Below are positions 42,823 through 51,624 of a DNA stretch of 53,979 nucleotides, piece after piece. The notes beneath the pieces were generated by a model. It saw only the letters and a list, made by a program, of their open reading frames with translations. It ran no database searches and was not told the DNA's origin. Both the position numbers and the translations under genes were made by a program. Each line of letters starts with the position of its first letter. The stretch's first letter is position 1. The DNA is taken from contig CAIOZA010000148.1 in assembly GCA_903862655.1 (NCBI GenBank), positions 1-53,979 on the forward strand. Direction: 5' to 3'. This DNA is from an uncultured Ignavibacteria bacterium. Lineage in GTDB: Bacteria > Bacteroidota > Ignavibacteria > Kapaibacteriales > UBA2268.

Positions 42823-45800
42823 TTATTTTCCAAAAAGAACATTTTGATCCTCAAATTTAACAGAGACAATCTTAGATATTCCTTCTTCTTCCTGAGTTAT
42901 GCCATAAATGGTATCAGCGGATTCCATAGTTTTTTTGTTATGAGTAACTATCAGGAACTGAGTATTTACACTGAATTCTCTAATCATATCGATAAATTTT
43001 CCGATATTGGCATCGTCAAGTGGCGCATCCACTTCATCTAGTATACAAAAAGGACTTGGCTTAACCAGATAAATCCCAAACAAGAACGCGATAGACGTAA
43101 GTGTCTTTTCACCACCAGAGAGCATTTCGATAGAGTGCGGTCTTTTACCAGGCGGTTTAGCTACGATTTCAATATCACATTCTAAAAGATTATCTCCAGA
43201 TAGTTTCAAATCAGCTTCTCCCTCATCTGAAAAAAGCTTTTTAAAAAGTTCCTGAAAGTGTTCCCTGATTTTTGTAAAAGTAACAAGGAATTTTTCTTCA
43301 GCTATTTTATTGATTTCCTTTATGGTTTCCTGTAGTGTTTTTTCTGAATCAACAAGATCTTTTAATTGTTTTTTGTAGATTTCGAGTCTCTGGTTTTGCT
43401 CTTCGAACTCTTCTAAAGCCAAAAAATTCACACTACCTAATGCAATTAATTTTGACTTTAAATCCTGAATAACATCTTTTGCAGCATGAACAGTGAATTC
43501 TTCCGGTAATTCGAAGGTATCAAAATTAATATTTCCATTTTCATCTTCTAATGTACGTTCTATAATTGAATTTAATTTAGTGTTTATTTCACTAATTTTA
43601 ATTTCTGTTTGATGAAGGGTTGAGAGTAGTTTTTCATTATGTTTTCTAAGTGAATTGAGGTCAATTTCCAAATTGTTAATTTGAAGCTCAAAGCTTTGTT
43701 TTTGCTGCTGAAGGTACTCTCTTCTGGACTGAGCCTCATTCATCAGTTTAGAGATTCGTTCAACTTCAACATTAAGGACACTAAGGGATTTTTCGCATTT
43801 TTTATGGGCGAACTGATCCTGTTCGATTTCAGCGATATAACCTTTAATTCTTGATTTGTGATTATTAATCTGAATGGTGTTGTTCTCGATATCTTTTCTA
43901 AATGCAGAGATTTCACTTAGAATTTTAACCTTATTATATTCAGAATTTTTGTTGTCATCAATTCTAACTGTTAATTCCTTAAGTATTTCCTCTAACAGAC
44001 TTGAAATAGTCTTGTATTCCAGGGATTCCTGTTCGAGTGAGATTTTCAGATTTCTTAATACATCGGTAGAGTCTAATGATTCCTGAGATAAGATTTTACT
44101 ATCAGCTTCAAAATGCAATATATTTTCTTTTATTAAACTGATATTATTTTGTAGAGATTCTTTTTTGTAATTAATTTGTGAAATTGATGAATTTATTGAA
44201 AATAACTTACTTTCAAGTTCTCGGATTTGTTTTGCAATAAGTTCGGGATTGATCTGTTTGAGGGCTTCTTGATTGATTATAAGAGTGTTATCCTCATTTT
44301 CAATCTGATCGGTTACATCATTAATTGCTTTCTTGAGCTTATCTAATCTCTGCACTTTACCAACAGTGATTCCTTCTTTTTTTGAAAGTCCACCACCCTT
44401 GATTACACCGGATTTTTCGAGAATTTCACCATTGAGTGTGATAGCTCGGTCGGACAAACTGCTTTCAATAGCAGATTTTGCTATATCAAGATTCTCGACT
44501 AATAAAGAATTGCCTAAAATGATTCTCAATGCATTGCGAAGATCATTTTCAACATTTACTAATTCACTCAATAATCCATACACTCCTTCAATTTTTTTTG
44601 ATGAAGACTTAGTGGCTGGAATTTCAGGTATCGAGTCTCTGCAAAGAAATGCGACTTTTCCCTTGTTATTACTATTCAGAGCTGACATAGCGAATTCAGC
44701 ATCTTTTGCAGTATCTACTACAAACACCCTGGCATAATCACCTAGTGCTGCTTCTACGGCGACTCTGAATTTTTCTTCAGTGTCAATTAATTCGACTAGA
44801 AGTGGCTTTTCTTTTGAAGGCAACCATTCTTTTAAATTAACAAGAAATTTTGAAGAATCGTCCGTAACAGCTATTGAAGATAAGAATTCAAAAGCAGATT
44901 TATCTTTAGTCTGTTGTATACGTAATTCATTAATCTTTGATTTTAATAGATCAATTTTATGTATTAAGTCATTTTTTATCTTTGTTTCATGTGCGAATTC
45001 TTCTTCTTTAGTTTTGACTAAGAGTACATGATTTTCTTTGTCCAAAAATAAATTTTTCGATGTATCATCAATTTTTTCTATTTCAATATCGAGTCTTTCG
45101 ATTTCCTCGATACTATCCTGAATTTTTGTTTCAAGGGTACTGAATCTTTGTGCATTTTTTATATTGTTTTGATCTAAAGTTCTGATATCATTTTCAATCT
45201 GCAGTACTGCTTCTCTTTGAGTATTGATATTGGATCGCTCAACATCAACTTTATCCTGTGCTGTCTTTACATTGGAAGATGTTATTTTAAGTTTGTCGTC
45301 TTCTTGTACCAGGTCTTTTTCTAAATCAGTAAGAGATGAGATGTCATCGATGTTCTTTTTGTTGAGTACCTGATCCTGCCTTTTGGACATTCCAATTTCA
45401 TTATCCAAGCGATTAATATTAGCAGATAGATTACGTATTTTTTCTTGATTAACAGCAATACTTTGATTATTCTCAGCAAGTTCATTATTCAGAGAAGATT
45501 CATTCAACAAAGCTTTTTGGAATTCTTCATCAATATTATGATATTTTACTTCAAGATCCTTCAAAAAGAGTTCGTTGGTTTGGAGTTCTTTATCGCTTTC
45601 TAATTTTTTATTACTGATCTGTGATAATTCAGAGTTTAATTGTTCTAGAATTTGGTGGGAAGATCTGTATTCTGAAACAATTAAGGCATGTTCCAAATCT
45701 TTGAGTTCAATATGGAGCTTATTATATCTTTTTGTTTTGGAAGCTTGCCTACCCAATGAAGCAACTTGTTTTTCGATTTCCTGAACTATATCCTGTACTC

Positions 45801-46368
45801 TAACTAAATCATTCTGTACATAACTTAATTTTCTGGTAGCTTCTTTCCGTCTTAATTTATATTTGTTGATCCCGGCGGCTTCGTCGACAAGATGTCTTCT
45901 TTCCTCGACTTTGCCACTAAGAATGGCTTCAACCATCTTGAGTTCAATAACTGAATAGGAGTCTGCTCCCATACCAGTATCCATGAATAAATCGAGAATA
46001 TCCTTAAGTCTGCAATTAGTATTATTAAGAAGATAGTTACTATCACCATCGCGGTATAAACGACGTGTAACAACAACATCAGAATATTCCGTAGGTAAGA
46101 TATTTTTTGTATTTTCTAGCGTCAGCGATACTTCAGATAATCCCAGAGGCTTACGATTACCAGTGCCATTAAAAATAACATTCTCCATGACCTCAGACCG
46201 AAGAACTGTTGTTTTTTGTTCTCCAAGAACCCAACGAATTGCATCAACAACATTTGTTTTGCCACAACCGTTTGGACCTACAACAGCAGTAATACCTGGT
46301 GCAAATTTAAAGACTGTTCTATTAGCAAAGGATTTAAATCCAAATATTTCTAACTTATTTAAATACAT
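42823..46368 (-). CDS. smc: Chromosome segregation protein SMC
   Basis: SMC ATPase of the condensin complex, 1181 residues as usual. N-terminal Walker A GPNGCGKTNVVDAIRWVLGE (33-52); long coiled coil; central hinge around 510-620 with LGDYARVFVVDTAKDAEFA and GGGLSKKEG; second coiled coil; C-terminal ATPase half with the ABC signature MLSGGEKTLTSIAFLFGI and Walker B PFCILDEVDAPLDDANI. ScpA and ScpB genes are not adjacent. It lies in a minus-strand run with a histidine kinase upstream and a surface protein downstream. Confidence 0.97.
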   Translation of the reverse strand: MYLNKLEIFGFKSFANRTVFKFAPGITAVVGPNGCGKTNVVDAIRWVLGEQKTTVLRSEVMENVIFNGTGNRKPLGLSEVSLTLENTKNILPTEYSDVVVTRRLYRDGDSNYLLNNTNCRLKDILDLFMDTGMGADSYSVIELKMVEAILSGKVEERRHLVDEAAGINKYKLRRKEATRKLSYVQNDLVRVQDIVQEIEKQVASLGRQASKTKRYNKLHIELKDLEHALIVSEYRSSHQILEQLNSELSQISNKKLESDKELQTNELFLKDLEVKYHNIDEEFQKALLNESSLNNELAENNQSIAVNQEKIRNLSANINRLDNEIGMSKRQDQVLNKKNIDDISSLTDLEKDLVQEDDKLKITSSNVKTAQDKVDVERSNINTQREAVLQIENDIRTLDQNNIKNAQRFSTLETKIQDSIEEIERLDIEIEKIDDTSKNLFLDKENHVLLVKTKEEEFAHETKIKNDLIHKIDLLKSKINELRIQQTKDKSAFEFLSSIAVTDDSSKFLVNLKEWLPSKEKPLLVELIDTEEKFRVAVEAALGDYARVFVVDTAKDAEFAMSALNSNNKGKVAFLCRDSIPEIPATKSSSKKIEGVYGLLSELVNVENDLRNALRIILGNSLLVENLDIAKSAIESSLSDRAITLNGEILEKSGVIKGGGLSKKEGITVGKVQRLDKLKKAINDVTDQIENEDNTLIINQEALKQINPELIAKQIRELESKLFSINSSISQINYKKESLQNNISLIKENILHFEADSKILSQESLDSTDVLRNLKISLEQESLEYKTISSLLEEILKELTVRIDDNKNSEYNKVKILSEISAFRKDIENNTIQINNHKSRIKGYIAEIEQDQFAHKKCEKSLSVLNVEVERISKLMNEAQSRREYLQQQKQSFELQINNLEIDLNSLRKHNEKLLSTLHQTEIKISEINTKLNSIIERTLEDENGNINFDTFELPEEFTVHAAKDVIQDLKSKLIALGSVNFLALEEFEEQNQRLEIYKKQLKDLVDSEKTLQETIKEINKIAEEKFLVTFTKIREHFQELFKKLFSDEGEADLKLSGDNLLECDIEIVAKPPGKRPHSIEMLSGGEKTLTSIAFLFGIYLVKPSPFCILDEVDAPLDDANIGKFIDMIREFSVNTQFLIVTHNKKTMESADTIYGITQEEEGISKIVSVKFEDQNVLFGK

Positions 46369-46471
46369 TCATTTACCGTTTATTGGTGCAGTTTAGGACT
46401 AAGTGCAAAACAAAATTCTATAACTTATCTAAAATTAACCACTATAACAAGACGGAATTTTCCACATTTTG

Positions 46472-47713
46472 TTAAGATATGTTTTTATGCGGTAATTCAA
46501 CAGTGAACGTAGTACCTTTAGATGGAGAGGTATCTTTAATGTAGATTTTGCCTTTGTGGTATTCGACTACAATTCTTTTACAAAGGCTTAAACCAAGTCC
46601 CCATCCACGCTTCTTGGTAGTAAAACCGGGGTAAAAAGCCTGCCGTCTCTGTTGGAGAGACATCCCTTTTCCATTGTCATTAAAATTAATAATTATTTTT
46701 GACTTAGTTTTAATCACATCAATTTTAATTTTTCCATTCTTGTTTTCGATTGCTTCAGCCGAATTTTTAATTAAATTTTCTATAACCCAAGCAAATAATT
46801 CTGGATTAATTCTAGTGATTATATTTGTTGAGTATGTTCTCACTATCTCAACTTTTCTACCTAGATGAGGTAATCTTTTTTCAAAGTATCCACAGACATT
46901 TTCAATTAATTCATTAAGGTTTTCTTTATGTAGTTCAGGTTGTGACCCGATTTTAGAAAATCTTGTAGCTATCATATTAAGTCTTTTTATGTCATTTTCC
47001 ATTTCCTCAAGAGTATCATTAAAAGCCTTGGGATCGTTATCATTGAATTTCAATATCTCGATCCATGCTAGTAAACTAGAAAGAGGTGTACCTAGCTGAT
47101 GAGCGGCTTCTTTAGCCATACCAACCCATACTTTAGATTCTTCGCTTCTTCTTATATTACTAAAGGCTATATATCCAATTAAAATAAAAACAGCTATTAT
47201 AAAAATTTCCAAAAGTGGGAAAATTTTCAATCTGTCAATCAGAGGAGAATGAGAAAAGTAAAATTTGGCAATAACCAAACCTTTGTCCTTAATGATTCTC
47301 GGTTCATACTCACCCTTCATTTTTTGAATCATTTGCTTTAATTGAATCAATTGTTGACTTGGTTTGAGTGAACTATCGAGTTTGATATTTAATGTGTAAT
47401 ATTCATAGGGTAACGATGGTTCATCTTTAGCGTCGGTAATAATTACAGGAAATGTGATCATTGGTACAATTTGATTTATCAATACTTCCATTGAACTTGC
47501 ATCTTGTGTCGGATCAATATATTTATCGTAGAGATTGGTATAGAGTTCAATTGATTTTTTTTCTCTGTCTATCAATTCATCAACAATCAAATTGGTGAAA
47601 TAAACTGCAGTAATCACAATGAGCAATCCAACAGAAACCAAAATGATCTTAATCTGCCATTTTGAAATTGATTGAAGTATTAGTTTTTCAAGAATTCTGC
47701 TTTTAAACCACAT
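46472..47713 (-). CDS. Membrane sensor histidine kinase
   Basis: Inner-membrane kinase of 413 residues. Transmembrane segments lie at about 22-46 (IKIILVSVGLLIVITAVYF) and 165-187 (IFPLLEIFIIAVFILIGYIAF), enclosing an extracytoplasmic sensor region of about 120 residues. The phosphoacceptor box is GMAKEAAHQLGTPLSSLLAW, the AHQLGTP variant common in this phylum. The ATPase domain shows WVIENLIKNSAEAI (N box), NDNGKGMS (G1) and GWGLGLSLCKRI (G2). No HAMP, PAS or receiver domain is obvious and no response regulator is nearby. It is 15 bases after hisS on the same strand. Confidence 0.9.
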   Translation of the reverse strand: MWFKSRILEKLILQSISKWQIKIILVSVGLLIVITAVYFTNLIVDELIDREKKSIELYTNLYDKYIDPTQDASSMEVLINQIVPMITFPVIITDAKDEPSLPYEYYTLNIKLDSSLKPSQQLIQLKQMIQKMKGEYEPRIIKDKGLVIAKFYFSHSPLIDRLKIFPLLEIFIIAVFILIGYIAFSNIRRSEESKVWVGMAKEAAHQLGTPLSSLLAWIEILKFNDNDPKAFNDTLEEMENDIKRLNMIATRFSKIGSQPELHKENLNELIENVCGYFEKRLPHLGRKVEIVRTYSTNIITRINPELFAWVIENLIKNSAEAIENKNGKIKIDVIKTKSKIIINFNDNGKGMSLQQRRQAFYPGFTTKKRGWGLGLSLCKRIVVEYHKGKIYIKDTSPSKGTTFTVELPHKNIS

Positions 47714-47728
47714 AATTATATAAAAAAA

Positions 47729-48976
47729 TTAGAATTCATAATTAGATATCTCATTAACCTGAATTTCTACCTGGTCGCCTCCATTCATATTTTTTACTAA
47801 GACAGACTGATTGTTGACCTCATTTTCCCCAATAATGACAGCGAATTTTGCATTTAAGCGATTAGCCTCCCTCATTTGAGCTTTCATGGAACGACGTATC
47901 AGATCAGTTCCGACTATTAATCCACGTTCACGCAATTGACCAGCAACTGAATGAGCATAAGTAATTGAAGCATCTCCTAATGAAATTACGAAACAATCTA
48001 CATGATCGTTCCAGTCCTTAAATTTTTCAAGCTTCTCTAGAATGATCAGGATTCTTTCAATCCCCAGAGCAAATCCGACAGCTGGTGTGGGTTTACCTCC
48101 AAGCTGTGCAAATAATCCATCGTACCTACCCCCGCCTCCGAATGAATCCTGAGAACCCAGATGGTTACTCTGAAATTCGAATACTGTGTGACAATAGTAA
48201 TCTAATCCTCTAACAAGATTGTTGTCAATGTTGAATTTGATATTTGACTCTTTAAGATTTTTCTTGACCAATTCAAAATGATTCAAACTGATGTCATCGA
48301 GATATTCAAGAATTAGAGGTGCATTTTCAACTATCTTTTTATCAATTTCATCTTTTGAATCGAGAATCCTTAGTGGGTTTGTTTCGATACGTTGCTTACT
48401 GTCATAGGACAATTCTTCTTCAACACTTTTCAGGTAAGCAACCAAAGCTTTTCTATAATTATCGCGTGAAATTTCATTACCAAGAGAATTTAGCTTGAGA
48501 GTATAATCGGTGATGCCGATAGATTTAAACAATGAATCAGCTAATAATATGATCTCAACATCGCTTTCTGGATAAGGAGAACCAAGACATTCAGCTCCAT
48601 ATTGATGAAACTGTCGCAGTCTTCCTTTTTGAGGTCTTTCATATCTAAAGAAAGGACCAAAGTACCATAATCTTTGAATAGGATTCTGATTGAGTAGATT
48701 ATTCTGAATAACACTACGGACTAATGATGCCGTCATCTCAGGTCTTAATGTAATTGACTCACCACCTTTATCTTCAAAAGTGTACATTTCTTTATTCACA
48801 ATATCAGTAGCTTCACCTATACTTCTATGAAATACTTCTGTCTTTTCGAATATTGGTGTTCTTAATTCATTATAGCAAAATTTTTCAGATACTTCTTTGA
48901 ATATTTTCTCTACATAATGCCACTGGTATATTGTTTCTGGCAGTAAGTCTTTAGTGCCTCTAACGGATTGAATCAT
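47729..48976 (-). CDS. hisS: Histidine-tRNA ligase
   Basis: Class II aminoacyl-tRNA synthetase of 415 residues. Start MIQSVRGTKDLLPE is typical. Motif 2 region TLRPEMTASLVRSVI and GPFFRYERPQKGRLRQFHQ; histidine-specific LVRGLDYYCHTVFEF and SFGGGGRYDGLF; motif 3 GFALGIERILII. The C-terminal anticodon-binding domain follows (VDCFVISLG, IRRSMKAQMREANRL, AKFAVIIGENE). It starts 6 bases after panC ends, so both are probably in one operon. Confidence 0.96.
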   Translation of the reverse strand: MIQSVRGTKDLLPETIYQWHYVEKIFKEVSEKFCYNELRTPIFEKTEVFHRSIGEATDIVNKEMYTFEDKGGESITLRPEMTASLVRSVIQNNLLNQNPIQRLWYFGPFFRYERPQKGRLRQFHQYGAECLGSPYPESDVEIILLADSLFKSIGITDYTLKLNSLGNEISRDNYRKALVAYLKSVEEELSYDSKQRIETNPLRILDSKDEIDKKIVENAPLILEYLDDISLNHFELVKKNLKESNIKFNIDNNLVRGLDYYCHTVFEFQSNHLGSQDSFGGGGRYDGLFAQLGGKPTPAVGFALGIERILIILEKLEKFKDWNDHVDCFVISLGDASITYAHSVAGQLRERGLIVGTDLIRRSMKAQMREANRLNAKFAVIIGENEVNNQSVLVKNMNGGDQVEIQVNEISNYEF

Positions 48977-48982
48977 TTTATT

Positions 48983-49843
48983 TTATTTTCCTGGTATTGT
49001 GACTAAAAAATTGTCAATTAATCTAGTTCGCCCTAAATAAACAGCCATGAGTAAAACGACTTTCTGGCCTGGTTTGAACTCATCAGGCTCATCTAAATCA
49101 TCTGAATCGGCAGCAGAGGCATAATCAATTTTGATGGAGCTAAGTTTCCGAAGAGTATTGTGCATAACTCCGTTAATAATTTTTCTTCGCCGTTCACCAT
49201 TCATAATAGCTTGTGTTGCATCATGTAAAGCAGTGTATAGAATTAATGCAGATTTTCGCTCTTCCGGGTTCAAATAAATATTCCTACTGCTCATTGCCAA
49301 GCCATCTGGCTCGCGTAGAGTGGGTGCAACAAAAATTTTAATGTCAAATAATAATTCTTTTGCCATTTGTTTAATTACTAATGTCTGTTGAAAGTCCTTT
49401 TGTCCAAAAACTGCAACATGTGGTTTAATAGCATTAAATAGTTTCGCAACAACAGTTGATACACCAATGTAATGAGTTGGTCTGAACTTTCCTTCGAATT
49501 TGTCGGTTATTCCATCAAGATGAATACTAGTATTAAAACCACCTGGATACATATCCTCGACATCGGGACAGAATAGATAATGTACTCCTGCCTTTTCTGC
49601 AATTTTTGTATCCTGTTTCAAATCTCTGGGATATTTCGAAAAGTCCTCATTAGGCGCGAATTGAGTAGGATTAACAAAAAGATAAGTAACGAGAATATCT
49701 CCCAATTCGAGAGCTTTCATCATTAAGCTAACATGTCCATCATGGAAGAAACCCATTGTAGGCACACATGATATTTTCTTTCCTTCTTTACGAAGAGAAT
49801 CTGAAATTGACTGCATTTCAGATACTTTTTTTACGATTTGCAT
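48983..49843 (-). CDS. panC: Pantothenate synthetase (pantoate-beta-alanine ligase)
   Basis: Joins pantoate and beta-alanine using ATP, the last step to pantothenate and so toward CoA. It has 286 residues. Nucleotide-binding PTMGFFHDGHVSLM (29-42, HIGH-like); VNPTQFAPNEDFSKYPRD; pantoate-binding GQKDFQQ; KMSKS-equivalent MSSRNIYL. No other pantothenate gene is nearby. It is between the YigZ-family gene (11-base gap) and hisS. Confidence 0.96.
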   Translation of the reverse strand: MQIVKKVSEMQSISDSLRKEGKKISCVPTMGFFHDGHVSLMMKALELGDILVTYLFVNPTQFAPNEDFSKYPRDLKQDTKIAEKAGVHYLFCPDVEDMYPGGFNTSIHLDGITDKFEGKFRPTHYIGVSTVVAKLFNAIKPHVAVFGQKDFQQTLVIKQMAKELLFDIKIFVAPTLREPDGLAMSSRNIYLNPEERKSALILYTALHDATQAIMNGERRRKIINGVMHNTLRKLSSIKIDYASAADSDDLDEPDEFKPGQKVVLLMAVYLGRTRLIDNFLVTIPGK

Positions 49844-49854
49844 TCAAACCCGTC

Positions 49855-50463
49855 TTAATCAATTAATAAAGTTCCGCCACGACCTCTAGTGACCGAAGTT
49901 ACTAAATTAGTAAATTCCTGAATCTTTGTTATAGGAATATCTGAAATAATTTCAATAGTATCAGAAAATTTTTCTTCATTTTTTACAGAAAATTGCTCAA
50001 GTAGAGATTTAATTGAAGCGAAATCTTCATAATTGCAGAAAATCTTAATTTTTTTTGTGATATATATTGGCTTTTTATTGCACTTTTCGAGTACCATTTG
50101 AGCCGCATCTGAATAAGCCCGAGCTAATCTTCCGGCTCCTAATTTTACTCCACCATAATATCGGGTGACAACAACGATAATATCCTTAAAGTCATATTTG
50201 TTCAAGATAAAATGTATAGGTTTACCGCCTGTTCCACTTGGTTCACCATCGTCAGAAAATCGATATTCAAGTCCCTGAGAACCGACAACATAGGCATAAC
50301 AATGGTGACGAGCATCCCAATGAGCTGATTTAATCACCTGGAGCACACCTTGTGCTTTTTCTTTAGAGTCAACCGGATAAGCTTGTCCAATAAATCTGGA
50401 TTTACTAATTAAAATTTCACTTTCCTTTTGTTCTTCAATAGTATAATAAATATCTGAATCCAT
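49855..50463 (-). CDS. YigZ/IMPACT family protein
   Basis: YigZ (UPF0029/IMPACT) family protein of unknown exact role; the human relative binds GCN1 in translation control. Diagnostic stretches: YYTIEEQKESEILISKSRFIG, HWDARHHCYAYVVG, RFSDDGEPSGTGGKPI and VVVTRYYGGVKLGAGRLARAY; the C-terminal half is the smaller ferredoxin-like domain. I chose the ATG at 50463 (MDSDIYYTIEE, 202 residues), which matches the family's N-terminus. An in-frame ATG at 50484 would add MLMSCKS and leave only 15 bases to the divergent bshA. Confidence 0.9.
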   Translation of the reverse strand: MDSDIYYTIEEQKESEILISKSRFIGQAYPVDSKEKAQGVLQVIKSAHWDARHHCYAYVVGSQGLEYRFSDDGEPSGTGGKPIHFILNKYDFKDIIVVVTRYYGGVKLGAGRLARAYSDAAQMVLEKCNKKPIYITKKIKIFCNYEDFASIKSLLEQFSVKNEEKFSDTIEIISDIPITKIQEFTNLVTSVTRGRGGTLLID

Positions 50464-50499
50464 CGACTTACAAGACATTAACATTAAAAAAAGAATTAT

Positions 50500-51624
50500 A
50501 TGAATATAGGAATTGTTTGTTATCCAACTTATGGTGGAAGTGGTATTGTTGCAACAGAACTTGGCTCAGAACTTGCCAGACAAGGTCACAAAGTACACTT
50601 TATCAGTTATGCATTACCAACTCGTTTGGATAAATTTCAAAATAATATTTTTTATCATGATGTAGAATTTCCTCACTATCCGTTATTCGACCATCAATTA
50701 TATACTCTAGCACTTGCCGGAAAAATAATAGACGTTATCAAGTATGAAAAAATTGATATTCTACATGTTCATTATGCTATACCTCATACTATCAGCGGGA
50801 TTCTTGCGAAGCAGATCATGGGTGAAACTCATAATTTCAAATTAGTGACCACGTTACATGGAACGGATATAACTCTAGTGGGACTTGAACCGGCTTTTCA
50901 TCCTTTGGTGAAATATTCTCTCGATCAATCTGATGCTGTCACTGCAGTATCTAATTATCTTGCAGAAAAAACAGTGCAGAACTTTAATCCTTCGAAGAAA
51001 ATTGAAGTGATTTATAACTTCATAGATCCGGAATTTTACCAGCGGCATGACACATATAATCTTAAGAGTCAGCTGGCTCCGTATGGAGAAAAAGTATTTA
51101 TGCATATTTCCAATTTCAGACCAGTGAAGAGAGTTCCGGACACAATAAGAATTTTAAATGAAGTAATCAAAAAACACCCTGCAAAATTACTTTTAGTTGG
51201 AGATGGGCCAGACAGAACAGAATGTGAAAGTCTAGTAAGAGAGTTAAAGCTTAATGATCATGTTAGATTTTTAGGGAAACAAACATCGATAGTGGAACTC
51301 CTGTCGATTGCAGATTTATTTCTACTACCTAGCCAGTCAGAGAGTTTTGGTTTGTCCGCTCTTGAAGCAATGAGTTGCGGAGTACCGGTAATCGGTTCTA
51401 ATATTGGTGGTATTCCAGAAGTTGTTTCTCATGGAGAAACAGGTTATGTAGCTGAATTAGGAGATGTTGAAAGAATGGCAAAATATGCCATTTCTTTATT
51501 TGATAATCCAAAAAAGTTTAAGATATTTTCAGGAAATTCAAGAAAGAAAGCTATCGAGAAATTCGATAGCAACCTAATAGTGCCACAATACATTAAACTT
51601 TACGAGAGGCTTTTGAATAATTAA
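50500..51624 (+). CDS. bshA: N-acetyl-alpha-D-glucosaminyl L-malate synthase (bacillithiol pathway)
   Basis: GT4 glycosyltransferase making GlcNAc-malate, the first step of bacillithiol. It has 374 residues. The N-terminus IGIVCYPTYGGSGIVATELG, HVHYAIPHTISGILAK and VTTLHGTDITLVG are BshA-like. The C-terminal donor site is SESFGLSALEAMSCGVPVIG with GGIPEVV. A general GT4 enzyme is unlikely given the exact N-terminal motifs. BshB and BshC genes are not in the window. It is divergent from the YigZ gene; its TAA overlaps the stop of the convergent M14 peptidase. Confidence 0.92.
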   Translation: MNIGIVCYPTYGGSGIVATELGSELARQGHKVHFISYALPTRLDKFQNNIFYHDVEFPHYPLFDHQLYTLALAGKIIDVIKYEKIDILHVHYAIPHTISGILAKQIMGETHNFKLVTTLHGTDITLVGLEPAFHPLVKYSLDQSDAVTAVSNYLAEKTVQNFNPSKKIEVIYNFIDPEFYQRHDTYNLKSQLAPYGEKVFMHISNFRPVKRVPDTIRILNEVIKKHPAKLLLVGDGPDRTECESLVRELKLNDHVRFLGKQTSIVELLSIADLFLLPSQSESFGLSALEAMSCGVPVIGSNIGGIPEVVSHGETGYVAELGDVERMAKYAISLFDNPKKFKIFSGNSRKKAIEKFDSNLIVPQYIKLYERLLNN

